Positions 7,556 through 16,621 of a DNA stretch of 64,000 bases are shown in pieces (within the stretch, counting starts at the first letter, position 1; every line of letters begins with the position of its first letter). The DNA comes from Arcticibacter sp045629565. GTDB taxonomy: Bacteria > Bacteroidota > Bacteroidia > Sphingobacteriales > Sphingobacteriaceae. The stretch spans positions 1-64,000 of the forward strand of contig NZ_JAZQRL010000069.1 of NCBI RefSeq assembly GCF_045629565.1, written 5' to 3'. Both the position numbers and the translations under genes were made by a program. The notes beneath the pieces are model-generated. The model had not been told where the DNA came from and did not search any database. It was given only the letters and a program-made list of their open reading frames with translations.

Positions 7556-8376
7556 TGAAACAAGGGCCAATTGGGGTTTTTGACTCGGGATACGGGGGGC
7601 TGACGGTCTTCAAGGAAATCGTAAGACGTCTGCCACAATATAACTATATCTATCTGGGGGATAATGCCCGCGTTCCTTATGGAACCCGTTCGTTTGAAAC
7701 GGTTTACCGGTATACCTGGGAGTGTGTACAGCATTTGTTTGCTTTAAACTGTAATCTCGTAGTACTGGCTTGCAATACGGCATCTGCAAAGGCTTTGCGT
7801 ACTATTCAGCAAAACGACTTGCCACTTTATGATCCCTCCAGGCGTGTGTTGGGAGTGATCCGCCCGACGGCGGAGGTGATCGGCCAGTATACCCGTACCG
7901 GGAAGGTAGGAATACTGGCGACACAGGGAACGGTGAGTTCGGAATCATATGTTATCGAAATTCATAAGTTCTTCCCTGAAATACAGGTATACCAGGAAGC
8001 TTGTCCCTTATGGGTGCCATTGATCGAGAATAATGAGTTCCGGACGCCTGGCGCGGAGTACTTTATCCGGAAGAACCTGGAAAGCCTGTTTGCAAAGGGT
8101 CCGGATATCGACACGGTTGTCCTTGCATGTACGCATTATCCGCTGCTGACGGACATCATCAATAAATATCTCCCGGTGGGAGTGAATCTGATCTCTCAGG
8201 GGGAGCTGGTGGCCGACAGTCTGGCTGACTACCTGGAGAGGCACAGCGATTTACGCGCCTGCTGCTCGCTGGGAGATAGCAGACAGTTCTATACAACGGG
8301 TGGAGTGCCCGACTTTGATGAAAAGGCCTCGTTGTTTTTAGGCAGTGAAGTGCAGTCGGCGCAGTTGCTCCTCTGA
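7552..8376 (+). CDS. murI: Glutamate racemase
   Basis: A 274-aa enzyme converting L- to D-glutamate for peptidoglycan. The N-terminal motif is GPIGVFDSGYGGLTV. The two catalytic cysteines are Cys74 in LACNTASA and Cys193 in LACTHYPLL. GDNARVPYG is also present. The start was taken at the ATG at 7552, overlapping the previous stop (ATGATGA); another ATG follows at 7555. An upstream extension would fall inside the DUF1634 gene and adds residues foreign to the family. Confidence 0.96.
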   Translation: MMKQGPIGVFDSGYGGLTVFKEIVRRLPQYNYIYLGDNARVPYGTRSFETVYRYTWECVQHLFALNCNLVVLACNTASAKALRTIQQNDLPLYDPSRRVLGVIRPTAEVIGQYTRTGKVGILATQGTVSSESYVIEIHKFFPEIQVYQEACPLWVPLIENNEFRTPGAEYFIRKNLESLFAKGPDIDTVVLACTHYPLLTDIINKYLPVGVNLISQGELVADSLADYLERHSDLRACCSLGDSRQFYTTGGVPDFDEKASLFLGSEVQSAQLLL

Positions 8377-8482
8377 CCGTCCTTTAGATGGTCAAGTGCA
8401 GGAACATGCTTTATTTAAAAATATTCCTCATCGTGAATTAACAAGACCTTCAAGCAGAGTGTCTCTCATCATGAAACGCATC

Positions 8483-8535
8483 CCTAATATCAATATTTAT
8501 TTATTGATATTCAATAAATAAATATTGATATTAGG
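8483..8535. repeat. 25-bp perfect inverted repeat with 3-nt spacer
   Basis: Arms 8483-8507 and 8511-8535 are exact reverse complements around the spacer TAT. They begin CCTAATATC and end GATATTAGG, and the rest is A/T with only two more G/C pairs per arm. It lies between murI (ends 8376) and the DUF2975 gene (starts 8575). It is not followed by a T-run on either strand, so it is not a standard terminator. A cruciform-forming operator for the small XRE regulator at 9147, or an mRNA hairpin, are the candidates. Confidence 0.8.
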
Positions 8536-8574
8536 TAAAAAGGTATTATATTTATTTGTAAATAACTCGATGCG

Positions 8575-9144
8575 ATGAAAAAAAACCCACTTCTTTATGT
8601 TGCAACATTCACTTGCAAAATATTTTGCTTTGTACAGTTGGCAATGCTTTTGTTTATTACTGTAGTTTTGATACACTGGCACATAGATCGGGAATTTTAT
8701 TCTGATACGGTATTAACGTCTGGCTTTCTGAACAGAAGTACAATTGGCTATTCTGTTACGACACGTTGGACAACGGACACACTCAAAGCTCCGCTAACCT
8801 TAAGTAATGTAAGACCTCCGTCTTTATACTTTTCATATATACAGCTATCCATGATTTTTCTTTTCACATTTTTAACTTTCAAGGAGTTTTTAAAGATTAT
8901 ACGGTCGGTAAGGTTGATTCAAACTTTTAAAAAGGCGAATATTAAATCATTTAGAAGCATCGGTAAATACTTTCTCCTGATTTTTATTTTAACTAGTTTT
9001 TCAGTCGTGTATTTTAAACAAGGAATGTTTTACGGTTTTTCTTTGAGTTTTACCCCTTTAATTTTGATGTTTGTCGCATACATTCTTGCAGAGATATTCA
9101 AAGAAGGTAATGACTTATCTGAAGAGAATCAATTAACAATTTAA
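8575..9144 (+). CDS. DUF2975 membrane protein
   Basis: A 189-aa protein with four hydrophobic helices (about residues 20-38, 88-104, 128-144, 151-170) and a polar loop of about 45 residues between the first two. The length, topology and ending LAEIFKEGNDLSEENQLTI fit DUF2975. That family is almost always encoded next to a small XRE regulator like the one 3 bp downstream. Function unknown. The gene is more A/T-rich than its neighbours and follows a long perfect inverted repeat, so recent acquisition is possible. Confidence 0.8.
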   Translation: MKKNPLLYVATFTCKIFCFVQLAMLLFITVVLIHWHIDREFYSDTVLTSGFLNRSTIGYSVTTRWTTDTLKAPLTLSNVRPPSLYFSYIQLSMIFLFTFLTFKEFLKIIRSVRLIQTFKKANIKSFRSIGKYFLLIFILTSFSVVYFKQGMFYGFSLSFTPLILMFVAYILAEIFKEGNDLSEENQLTI

Positions 9145-9146
9145 GT

Positions 9147-9347
9147 ATGCCTATCATTATAAATTTGGATGTAATGCTGGCGAAACGGAAAATGTCTGTT
9201 ACGGAACTGTCGGAGCGAGTGGGACTTACTATGGCAAATGTCTCAATACTTAAGAATGGCAAGGCTAAAGCGATCAGGTTTTCCACACTTGAGGCGATAT
9301 GTAAAGAGTTAGACTGCCAACCAGGAGATATATTAGAATATAAATAG
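9147..9347 (+). CDS. Small XRE-type HTH regulator (YozG-like)
   Basis: A 66-aa single-domain Cro/CI-type DNA-binding protein. The helix-turn-helix reads MSVTELSERVGLTMANVSILKNGK with an insertion-free turn, followed by FSTLEAICKELDCQPGDILEY, the typical third and fourth helices. It is separated by 2 nt from the DUF2975 gene and presumably autoregulates the pair. A natural binding site to test is the palindrome at 8483-8535. The family call is secure; the target is inference. Confidence 0.88.
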   Translation: MPIIINLDVMLAKRKMSVTELSERVGLTMANVSILKNGKAKAIRFSTLEAICKELDCQPGDILEYK

Positions 9348-9650
9348 CTAAATCAAACACTTGAACATAATTTCACCTTTATCCTCAGCCCGGCTCAATT
9401 GCGGCTTACGAGGGTAAGCTACATTCTGGTCTTCTGATTATCAGGTGTTCAACATGCGCGCTTTATAAAGTTTGCCGCAATTTGGCCCCTCAAACGCATT
9501 GCTGGAGGAAATAAGGTATTGCCGATCTCCTGGGACTAACAGAAAATCGCTGGGTGTAGGTTCGTTAGCAAGTCTCAAAACGCTTTATATTATTCCATAT
9601 TTCGCATTAAAGGTTATTTTTGCGCATATATAATTTATACTCCCTCTAAA
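9348..9650 (+). promoter_or_regulatory. Intergenic region with valS -7 promoter element
   Basis: No gene is seen in this 303-bp gap. TATTTTTG at 9615-9622 matches TAnnTTTG and lies 28 nt before the valS ATG. No TTTG box is present at the expected 19-21 nt upstream, so the promoter call is weak. No T-box-like or strong terminator hairpin was recognised by eye. Confidence 0.35.
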
Positions 9651-12305
9651 ATGAGCATTTCTAAAACATATAATCCCAAGGAAACAGAAGATAAGTGGTA
9701 CAGTTACTGGTTGGATAAAGGTTTCTTTCATTCAGAACCGGATGATCGTGAACCGTATACCATAGTAATTCCTCCGCCGAATGTCACCGGGGTGCTTCAT
9801 ATGGGGCATATGTTGAACAATACCATTCAGGATGTCCTGGTCCGCAGGGCGAGGATGCGGGGCAAGAACGCTTGCTGGGTTCCTGGTACAGACCATGCGT
9901 CTATTGCAACAGAAGCCAAGGTTGTTGCCATGTTGAAGGAGAGAGGCATAGAGAAAAAAGATATCTCCCGCGAGGAGTTTTTGAAGTATGCGTGGGAATG
10001 GAAAGAAAAGTACGGCGGGATCATTTTGAAGCAGCTGGAGAAACTTGGGGCTTCCTGTGATTGGGACAGGACTAAGTTTACTATGGATGAGGACCTGTCT
10101 GAAGCTGTAACCGATACGTTTATACATCTATACAATAAAGGGCTGATCTATCGTGGAGTTCGTATGGTTAACTGGGATCCAAAAGGGAAGACAGCGGTAT
10201 CAGACGAAGAGGTAATCCGTAAGGAAGTTAACCAGAAGTTATATTACATCCGCTACCAGGTTGCTGGTACTGCGGACGAGCATCCGCAGTATATCATCAT
10301 TGCCACTACTCGTCCTGAGACGATTATGGCGGATAGCGCGATTTGCGTGAATCCCAATGACGACCGTTATACGCATCTTAAGGGTAAAAATGTGATCATT
10401 CCTTTGATAAACAGAGAGATTCCTGTAATTGAGGATGCGTACGTGGAGATGGAATTCGGTACGGGCTGCCTGAAAGTTACGCCTGCGCATGATTTGAATG
10501 ACTATGAGCTGGGACTGAAGCACAAACTCCCCGTTATAGATATTCTGAATGATGATGGTACGCTGAATGAGAAAGCAGTTATCCTGGTTGGCGAAGAACG
10601 TTTTGCAGCCCGTAAGAAAATCGCTCGCCTGCTTGAAGAGGCAGAATTGCTTGATAAAGTGGAAGACTATAAATCGCAGGTTGGCTTCTCCGAAAGAACC
10701 GATGCGGCTATAGAGCCCAAGCTGTCGCTGCAGTGGTTCTGCAAGATGGAAGAGATGGCAAAGCCTGCGCTGGAATATGTGCTGGAGGGTGATGTGAAGC
10801 TTATTCCGGATAAGTTCATCAATACCTACCGTCATTGGATGGAAAACGTTAAAGACTGGTGTATCAGCAGGCAGTTATGGTGGGGGCAGCGTATCCCGGC
10901 CTGGTATAACGACAAGGGTGAGTGGGTAGTAGCGAAGTCGGCTCAAGAGGCTGCCGGGTTATTTACGCAAGCCGGACAATCTGCCGGGGGTATTGTTCAG
11001 GATGAAGATGTGGTCGATACCTGGTTTTCGTCATGGTTATGGCCAATATCAGTGTTTGATCCATCGGTTTGCGGACATCCTGAAAAGGAAGGGAACAGAG
11101 ATCTTCAGTATTATTACCCTACCAACGATCTGGTTACTGCCCCGGAAATCCTTTTCTTCTGGGTGGCCCGGATGATTATGGCAGGACATGAGTTCCGCGG
11201 AGAAGCACCTTTTAAGAATGTATACCTGACGGGTATTGTTCGTGATAAGCTTGGCCGAAAGATGTCCAAGTCTTTAGGAAATTCGCCTGATCCTATTGAA
11301 TTGATTAACCAGTACGGTGCAGATGGTGTGCGCGTGGGCATGCTCCTGTGTTCTCCTGCCGGTAATGACCTGATGTTCGATGAGTCCTACTGTGAGCAGG
11401 GGCGTAATTTTACCAACAAGATCTGGAATGCCTTTAAATTGCTTAAAGGCTGGTCTGAATCTACAACGCCGGGAGAGAATCCGGATAATAAAGCAGCGAT
11501 CAGCTGGTTTGAGAACCGTTTTGATGAGGCCCTGGTCGAGATTGAAGCGCATTACGCGCAATATCGTTTATCTGAAGCTCTGATGGCGACCTATAAGCTG
11601 GTTTGGGATGACTTCTGTTCCTGGTACCTGGAAATGGTAAAGCCTCCTTATCAGCAGCCGGCAGACGAGTTTACAGTGTCTGCAACAAAAGCCTTCTTTG
11701 AGAAAATCTTAACATTACTACATCCCTTCATGCCTTTCCTCACAGAGGAGTTATGGCATGATGAAATATTCGGTGAACGTACGGAGCTGGATTGCTGTGT
11801 TGTTGCGTCGTATCCACAGCCTGCGCCAACGGATGAAAAGCTGCTGAAGGAAATTGAGGTGATCAAGAAGGTCGTTTCTGAAGTTCGTAATACGCGTAAC
11901 AGTAAGCAGATATCGCCGAAAGAAGCATTGCCTTTAGCTGTAAAGACAAACTCTGATGTGGATTATCAGGCATACTTGCATATCCTGAACAAACTCGCCA
12001 ACTTGAGCGAGGTAACATTCGTCGAGGAAAAGGTTTCAGGCGCGTCTTCGTTTATGACGGGCCGTGATGAATTCTTCATCAGTCTCGAAGGTAATGTTGA
12101 TCCGCAGGCGGAGTACGACAGGATGATGAAGGATATCGAATACTTTGAGGGTTTCCTGGCTTCTGTAAATAAAAAACTTTCCAATGAGCGGTTTGTTCAA
12201 AACGCTAAACCGGAGATTGTTGCTAATGAGAAAGCGAAGCAGGCTGACGCCGAAGCGAAGATCGCTACGTTGAAAGAGAGCCTGAAGGCCTTAAACCTTG
12301 GATAA
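9651..12305 (+). CDS. valS: Valyl-tRNA synthetase
   Basis: An 884-aa class I aminoacyl-tRNA synthetase charging tRNA-Val. The HIGH motif is HMGH (His50), after PPPNVTGVL. The CP1 editing domain contains TTRPETIMAD and the GTGxLKVTPAHD segment. KMSKS starts at Lys537. The anticodon-binding domain contains WNAFKLL and VKPPY-like features, and a C-terminal coiled-coil arm spans about 820-884. Full length. The next gene follows after 2 bp, so it may be co-transcribed. Confidence 0.97.
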   Translation: MSISKTYNPKETEDKWYSYWLDKGFFHSEPDDREPYTIVIPPPNVTGVLHMGHMLNNTIQDVLVRRARMRGKNACWVPGTDHASIATEAKVVAMLKERGIEKKDISREEFLKYAWEWKEKYGGIILKQLEKLGASCDWDRTKFTMDEDLSEAVTDTFIHLYNKGLIYRGVRMVNWDPKGKTAVSDEEVIRKEVNQKLYYIRYQVAGTADEHPQYIIIATTRPETIMADSAICVNPNDDRYTHLKGKNVIIPLINREIPVIEDAYVEMEFGTGCLKVTPAHDLNDYELGLKHKLPVIDILNDDGTLNEKAVILVGEERFAARKKIARLLEEAELLDKVEDYKSQVGFSERTDAAIEPKLSLQWFCKMEEMAKPALEYVLEGDVKLIPDKFINTYRHWMENVKDWCISRQLWWGQRIPAWYNDKGEWVVAKSAQEAAGLFTQAGQSAGGIVQDEDVVDTWFSSWLWPISVFDPSVCGHPEKEGNRDLQYYYPTNDLVTAPEILFFWVARMIMAGHEFRGEAPFKNVYLTGIVRDKLGRKMSKSLGNSPDPIELINQYGADGVRVGMLLCSPAGNDLMFDESYCEQGRNFTNKIWNAFKLLKGWSESTTPGENPDNKAAISWFENRFDEALVEIEAHYAQYRLSEALMATYKLVWDDFCSWYLEMVKPPYQQPADEFTVSATKAFFEKILTLLHPFMPFLTEELWHDEIFGERTELDCCVVASYPQPAPTDEKLLKEIEVIKKVVSEVRNTRNSKQISPKEALPLAVKTNSDVDYQAYLHILNKLANLSEVTFVEEKVSGASSFMTGRDEFFISLEGNVDPQAEYDRMMKDIEYFEGFLASVNKKLSNERFVQNAKPEIVANEKAKQADAEAKIATLKESLKALNLG

Positions 12306-12307
12306 CC

Positions 12308-12958
12308 ATGAAACATCTATTCTATTCATTTTTGCTGGTTGCTGTTATGAGCTGCCAGCAGTCGGGAACAACAAAGCAGGCTGCAAGTAAGGCAGAAGAC
12401 AATCAGGTTGATTCTACCCTGCTGATTTCATGCGAAGGTGTTGGTGAAATTAAAATGAGCATCAGTTATGATGAGCTTGAAAAGCAGGTTGGGGCTAAGG
12501 CGCTGACTCCTCATGAAAATACGGTTTATGGTAATTTTACAACTGTTTGGGAAAATACCCCCAAGGCTGTAAATATCTACTGGAAGGAAAATACCCCTCC
12601 ATATAAGACGATCAATTACCTGGAAGTAGTAGACCCCGCGTCTGTATATCGTACCACGGATTCTCTGCGTGTGGGAATAGGTATGCGCGACATGGTGCGC
12701 ATGAACAACAACATGCCCCTTACTTTTCGTAATTTTTATGCTGAGGAGAGAAGCGGTCTGATTACGAGTTTTAATAACGGGGCTATTGCCGAGAGAAACC
12801 CTTGTCTTACCGGGGTGCTGGAGTGGTCGAGCCAGGAGAATGTCTATAAAGACCAGTACGAGGCATTCAAAAAGCAGGAAATTGTAGAGTCTCACGAGAA
12901 GATCCTACAAAGAATTGAGGTAAATCTTAGCGCTATCAGGGTGCTGAACAAACAATAA
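12308..12958 (+). CDS. Lipoprotein of unknown function, paralogue 1
   Basis: A 216-aa protein with a type II signal peptide (MKHLFYSFLLVAVMSC, lipidated Cys16). Not a recognised named family. It is homologous along its length to the next gene. Shared features are the C-G-G-I/E strand (LISCEGVGEI versus EITCWGIGDI), a YWKE/HWKE segment, SVY, a GIGMRDMV/GSTLQDLV-like helix and an NPCLTGVL/LPCFQGVL motif with conserved Cys. The conserved cysteines near residues 42 and 159 may form a disulfide. It starts 2 bp after valS. Confidence 0.7.
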   Translation: MKHLFYSFLLVAVMSCQQSGTTKQAASKAEDNQVDSTLLISCEGVGEIKMSISYDELEKQVGAKALTPHENTVYGNFTTVWENTPKAVNIYWKENTPPYKTINYLEVVDPASVYRTTDSLRVGIGMRDMVRMNNNMPLTFRNFYAEERSGLITSFNNGAIAERNPCLTGVLEWSSQENVYKDQYEAFKKQEIVESHEKILQRIEVNLSAIRVLNKQ

Positions 12959-12992
12959 TGCCGGTTTTGCTTTTGTATTAGAAAAGTTCCTT

Positions 12993-13643
12993 ATGAAAAG
13001 AGTCGCTTGCTTTGCCCTGATATTGTCAATCATGTCTTGTACCAGCTCACCAAAAGTTAAAGAGGAGGCGGGCGACTGGCTGCAGGGAGGTGATCCAACG
13101 GAAATAACCTGCTGGGGCATCGGTGATATAGAGCTGGAAGATTCTTACGATATACTGGTGGATAAAGCCGGTCTTGATCAAATAAAGCAAGATTCTCTCT
13201 TTAAAGAAGGAATGTTTGAAAGAGTAATTACAAGGATATGGCCTGATTCTGAGAAAGAGATTATCGTCCACTGGAAAGAGAAAGAGCCTCCACTTGCGAC
13301 TATTGAAATGCTCGAACTCCGGGATTCTTCTTCCGTTTATCACTTTACCAACGGGATTAAAATTGGTAGTACGCTACAGGATTTAGTCAAAGAGAATGGG
13401 GGGATAGAGTTCTCGTTCTATGGTTTCGGGTGGGATAACGGAGGTACTATCGTTGACTTCAATTCAGGGAAGCTATCCAATAACCTCCCATGTTTTCAGG
13501 GGGTGCTTGCTGTACCTCAGGAAGCCTCTGAGGATTCGGAAGCCGGGCAGGTAATGGGTGATAAGCAGATCAAATCGTCTCATTCGTTCTTCTCCAGGTT
13601 TAATCCGCGCTTGGTGAACATTAAAATTAAGAGCGTAGGTTAG
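12993..13643 (+). CDS. Lipoprotein of unknown function, paralogue 2
   Basis: A 216-aa lipoprotein (MKRVACFALILSIMSC, Cys16), a tandem paralogue of the preceding gene with the same length and conserved positions (TCWGIGDIEL, HWKEKEPP, DSSSVYHF, LPCFQGVLAV). The two are separated by 34 bp. Identity is low, so the duplication is old. Function unknown; both are expected in the periplasm or outer membrane. Confidence 0.7.
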   Translation: MKRVACFALILSIMSCTSSPKVKEEAGDWLQGGDPTEITCWGIGDIELEDSYDILVDKAGLDQIKQDSLFKEGMFERVITRIWPDSEKEIIVHWKEKEPPLATIEMLELRDSSSVYHFTNGIKIGSTLQDLVKENGGIEFSFYGFGWDNGGTIVDFNSGKLSNNLPCFQGVLAVPQEASEDSEAGQVMGDKQIKSSHSFFSRFNPRLVNIKIKSVG

Positions 13644-13645
13644 CC

Positions 13646-14113
13646 TTATAGGCTGTTGTAGGAAGGAAGCGACTCCAGGAAATTGTACCCTTTTGCTACG
13701 AAATCAATCTGACAATAGTAGTGCTCCAGTCCGTTTGTTACAGCCAGCAGGGGGATCTTGTGGACGATATTATATCTGGCAATCTGGTCGAAGACCTTCT
13801 GGCTGATCTTAACCGTGGGTGCCTTACACTCCACAAGCAGGACTTTTTCTCCTTTTGAATTGAAGGCTACAATATCCGTCCTTTTTTGCAGGGAGTTAAG
13901 TTTTAAACCGCCTTCCAGCTTGATCAGTGATTTCGGGTAGCCCTTCTCCTGGATCATATATTGCACGATATGCTGTCTTACCCATTCTTCAGGCGTAAGT
14001 ACCAGAAACTTCTTCCTTATCTCGTCAAAAATAAAGGTGGTGTCATCGCCTTTTCTGAGCTTAAAAGGGTAGGCCGGTAAGTTGAGGGGATAGGGTTGAA
14101 AATGCACGTTCAA
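13646..14113 (-). CDS. Small protein with HsdR N-terminal nuclease-like domain
   Basis: A 155-aa protein matching the stand-alone HSDR_N_2 domain. The PD-(D/E)xK core is visible as RTDIVAF followed by VLLVECKAP (Asp, then Glu-x-Lys). The N-terminal part holds FIFDEIRKKFLVLTPEEWVRQHI, common to the family. The other restriction-modification subunits are absent. In Bacteroidota this gene typically sits back to back with holA, as here, so a housekeeping DNA role is more likely than restriction. The first start is TTG at 14113; a GTG two codons later is an alternative. Confidence 0.8.
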   Translation of the reverse strand: MNVHFQPYPLNLPAYPFKLRKGDDTTFIFDEIRKKFLVLTPEEWVRQHIVQYMIQEKGYPKSLIKLEGGLKLNSLQKRTDIVAFNSKGEKVLLVECKAPTVKISQKVFDQIARYNIVHKIPLLAVTNGLEHYYCQIDFVAKGYNFLESLPSYNSL

Positions 14114-14173
14114 AGTTGATAAAAAAAAATCATTTTCCAGCTTTCGGCAATCTGACGTATCTTCGCTAACGCT

Positions 14174-15202
14174 ATGACGGCTTCCGCTTTATTAAATGAC
14201 CTCAAGGCCCGAAAGTTCAGGCCGGTTTATCTTTTCCATGGCGAGGAGCCTTACTATATTGACCTCTTTAGTGACTATATAGAGAAGAACCTGCTCTCTG
14301 AGGCTGAAAAGGGATTTAACCAGACGGTTCTCTACGGTCGGGAAACGGATGTACTGACTGTCCTTAATTCTGCCAAGCGCTACCCGATGATGAGCGATTA
14401 CCAGCTCGTACTGATCAAGGAAGCACAGGATATGAAGTGGAGCAAAGAAGGCGACGACAAGAAAAATCAGGATCCCTTGTTGGCTTATCTGGAAAAGCCT
14501 CTGGAAAGTACCATTCTCGTTTTTTGCTATAAGCATGGGAAGTTTGATAAGCGGAAGAAAACCTACAAGGCAATAGAAAAGTCGGGCTGTATCTTTGAGT
14601 CTGCCACTATTTACGACAATAAGGTACCTGGCTGGGTAGAGGATTATGCCCGGGAGAAAGCCTACAGGATGAATCCCCGGGCGTCGGCCCTTATTGCCGA
14701 GTATCTGGGCACTGATCTTTCAAAGATTTCCAATGAGCTCGACAAGCTGATGCTGAACATTCCGAAAGGGAATGAGATCACAGTGGACGATGTTCAGAAT
14801 AATATTGGTATCAGTAAGGAATACAATGTGTTTGAGCTGCAGGATGCTCTGGCAAAACGCAATATTTTGAAGGCCAATCAGATCATCACTTATTTTGCAT
14901 CAAACCCGAAGGCTAATCCTATACAGATGGTTCTGGGAGCGTTGAATACCTGGTTCACTAAAATATTGAAGTTCCATTATATTCAGGATCGCAGTTCGTC
15001 TAACCTGGCGCGTGAGCTCGGAGTCAATCCTTATTTTGTCAAAGACTATGAGCTGGCAGCAAAGAACTACAACATGGGCAGGCTGTTTGACATCATAAGT
15101 ATACTGCGGGAGTACGACCTGAAAACCAAAGGGGTAGACTCCACCGGGAATACCGACAGTGGAGAGCTATTGAAAGAGATGGTGTTTAAGATCATTCACT
15201 AG
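14174..15202 (+). CDS. holA: DNA polymerase III delta subunit
   Basis: A 342-aa clamp-loader subunit that opens the beta clamp. Recognised by the N-terminal FRPVYLFHGEEPYYIDLFSDYI (a degenerate P-loop-like region), the DYQLVLIKEAQDMKW strand and helix, the domain III start ISKEYNVFELQDALAKRN, and the C-terminal LRGYDLKSKG-like segment, here REYDLKTKGVDSTGN. Divergently transcribed from the HsdR-N gene, 60 bp apart. Confidence 0.93.
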   Translation: MTASALLNDLKARKFRPVYLFHGEEPYYIDLFSDYIEKNLLSEAEKGFNQTVLYGRETDVLTVLNSAKRYPMMSDYQLVLIKEAQDMKWSKEGDDKKNQDPLLAYLEKPLESTILVFCYKHGKFDKRKKTYKAIEKSGCIFESATIYDNKVPGWVEDYAREKAYRMNPRASALIAEYLGTDLSKISNELDKLMLNIPKGNEITVDDVQNNIGISKEYNVFELQDALAKRNILKANQIITYFASNPKANPIQMVLGALNTWFTKILKFHYIQDRSSSNLARELGVNPYFVKDYELAAKNYNMGRLFDIISILREYDLKTKGVDSTGNTDSGELLKEMVFKIIH

Positions 15203-15208
15203 TCGCCG

Positions 15209-16540
15209 TTAATTAAACAGCAAACGTTCACCTTGCTTTGCCTCGTTAAAGTTTCCGTGTTCATAAGCGAGGTGTCCCGAAACGATTGTATGTGATATCG
15301 CGGAGCCGAACGTATAGCCTTCGAAAGGACTCCAGTTACACTTAGAAAGGATGTTTTCTTTAGAAACCGTTGTGGCCTTGTTCAGGTCAACAAGTACCAG
15401 GTCTGCCCAGTAACCTTCTCTTATAAATCCGCGTTTTTCAATGTTAAAGCATATCGCAGGATGATGTGCCATTTTTTCTACGACTTTCTCGATGCTGATC
15501 TTTCCTTGTTTACTCATTTCCAGCATGGCTGTGAGGGCATGCTGCACTAGCGGGCCACCGGAAGGAGCCTGCAGGTAGGGCCGTGTTTTCTCTTCAATCG
15601 TATGAGGGGCATGGTCAGTAGCGATAACGTCAATTCTGCCGTCAAGAACGGCTTTCCATATAGCATCCCTGTCGTGTTCTGTCTTAACAGCTGGGTTCCA
15701 TTTGATCCAGTTGCCCTTTTCTTTATAATCTTTATCAGAAAACCAAAGATGGTGTATGCAGGCTTCGGCGGTAATACGTTTCTCTGCGAGAGGCAGGGTA
15801 TTGCTGAACAGATCTGTTTCAAGTGCTGTAGAGATGTGGAGAATGTGCAATCTGGAACCGTGTTTCTTGGCGAGTTCTACTGCAACTGACGATGACTTGT
15901 AGCAAGCCTCCGCTGTACGGATCAACGGATGCATGTCTGCGGTGATATGATCGCCGTATTTTGCCTGGAAAGCTTCCATATTTCTTCTGATGGTTTCTTC
16001 ATCCTCACAATGGGTGGCTATCAGCATGGGTGTGGAGCTGAAGATGGTTTCCAGCGTTTTCTCATTATCGACGAGCATGTTGCCGGTTGAAGAGCCCATG
16101 AAGATCTTGATGCCACATACGTTGCGGGGGTCTGTTTTCAGCACCTCTTCCATGTTGTCATTGGTTGCGCCCATGAAAAAAGAATAGTTAGCCAGGGATC
16201 GGGCAGATGCAATAGCATACTTATCTGCAAGAAGTTCCTGGGTAACAGTATTGGGTACAGTGTTCGGCATCTCCATAAAAGAGGTAATGCCTCCTGCTAC
16301 GGCAGCCCGGCTTTCGGTAAAAATCTCGGCTTTATGGGTCAATCCGGGTTCTCTGAAATGCACCTGATCATCGATACATCCGGGCAACAGATGTAATCCT
16401 TCTGCATTTATTTCTTTGTCGGCTTTCTTATCGATGCTTTGCGCGATATGTTCAATTAAGCCGTCGCGGATAAAAACGTCGGCTTCAAAAGATTTTCCTT
16501 CATTTACGATAGTTGCAGATTTGATCAGAATGGATGACAT
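15209..16540 (-). CDS. pyrC: Dihydroorotase
   Basis: A 443-aa amidohydrolase that cyclises carbamoyl-aspartate in pyrimidine synthesis. The usual metal-binding DxHxH near residue 60 reads DDQVHFREPGLTHK, so the first metal histidine is Gln. The other metal ligands are present: HCEDEET, HILHIST and ATDHAPHT with the final Asp. The carboxylated-lysine position appears to lie within the GIKIFMGSSTG segment. The ATG at 16540 gives a start right at the beta-sandwich; an upstream in-frame start would add 15 unrelated residues. The Gln variant is, as far as I recall, widespread in Bacteroidota homologues. Confidence 0.9.
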   Translation of the reverse strand: MSSILIKSATIVNEGKSFEADVFIRDGLIEHIAQSIDKKADKEINAEGLHLLPGCIDDQVHFREPGLTHKAEIFTESRAAVAGGITSFMEMPNTVPNTVTQELLADKYAIASARSLANYSFFMGATNDNMEEVLKTDPRNVCGIKIFMGSSTGNMLVDNEKTLETIFSSTPMLIATHCEDEETIRRNMEAFQAKYGDHITADMHPLIRTAEACYKSSSVAVELAKKHGSRLHILHISTALETDLFSNTLPLAEKRITAEACIHHLWFSDKDYKEKGNWIKWNPAVKTEHDRDAIWKAVLDGRIDVIATDHAPHTIEEKTRPYLQAPSGGPLVQHALTAMLEMSKQGKISIEKVVEKMAHHPAICFNIEKRGFIREGYWADLVLVDLNKATTVSKENILSKCNWSPFEGYTFGSAISHTIVSGHLAYEHGNFNEAKQGERLLFN

Positions 16541-16609
16541 AGAAAACTTGGTATATAGGAGCGAAGTTAAGCATTTATCAATCAATGGGCAGAGCTGATA
16601 ACTAAATAG

Positions 16610-16617
16610 TATCTTTG
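16610..16617 (+). promoter_or_regulatory. -7 promoter element abutting the helicase start
   Basis: TATCTTTG, a full TAnnTTTG match, ends 4 nt before the helicase ATG at 16622. If used, transcription would start at or next to the A of ATG. No TTTG box at the expected distance. Confidence 0.35.
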
Positions 16618-16621
16618 CCGA

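Noticed and set aside
9348..9650. T-box or other riboswitch before valS
   Set aside because: No T-box motif or terminator hairpin was visible, and T-boxes are not expected in this phylum.
13646..14113. Restriction-modification system
   Set aside because: Only the HsdR N-terminal domain is present, with no methylase, specificity or motor genes; the holA neighbour is a usual arrangement.
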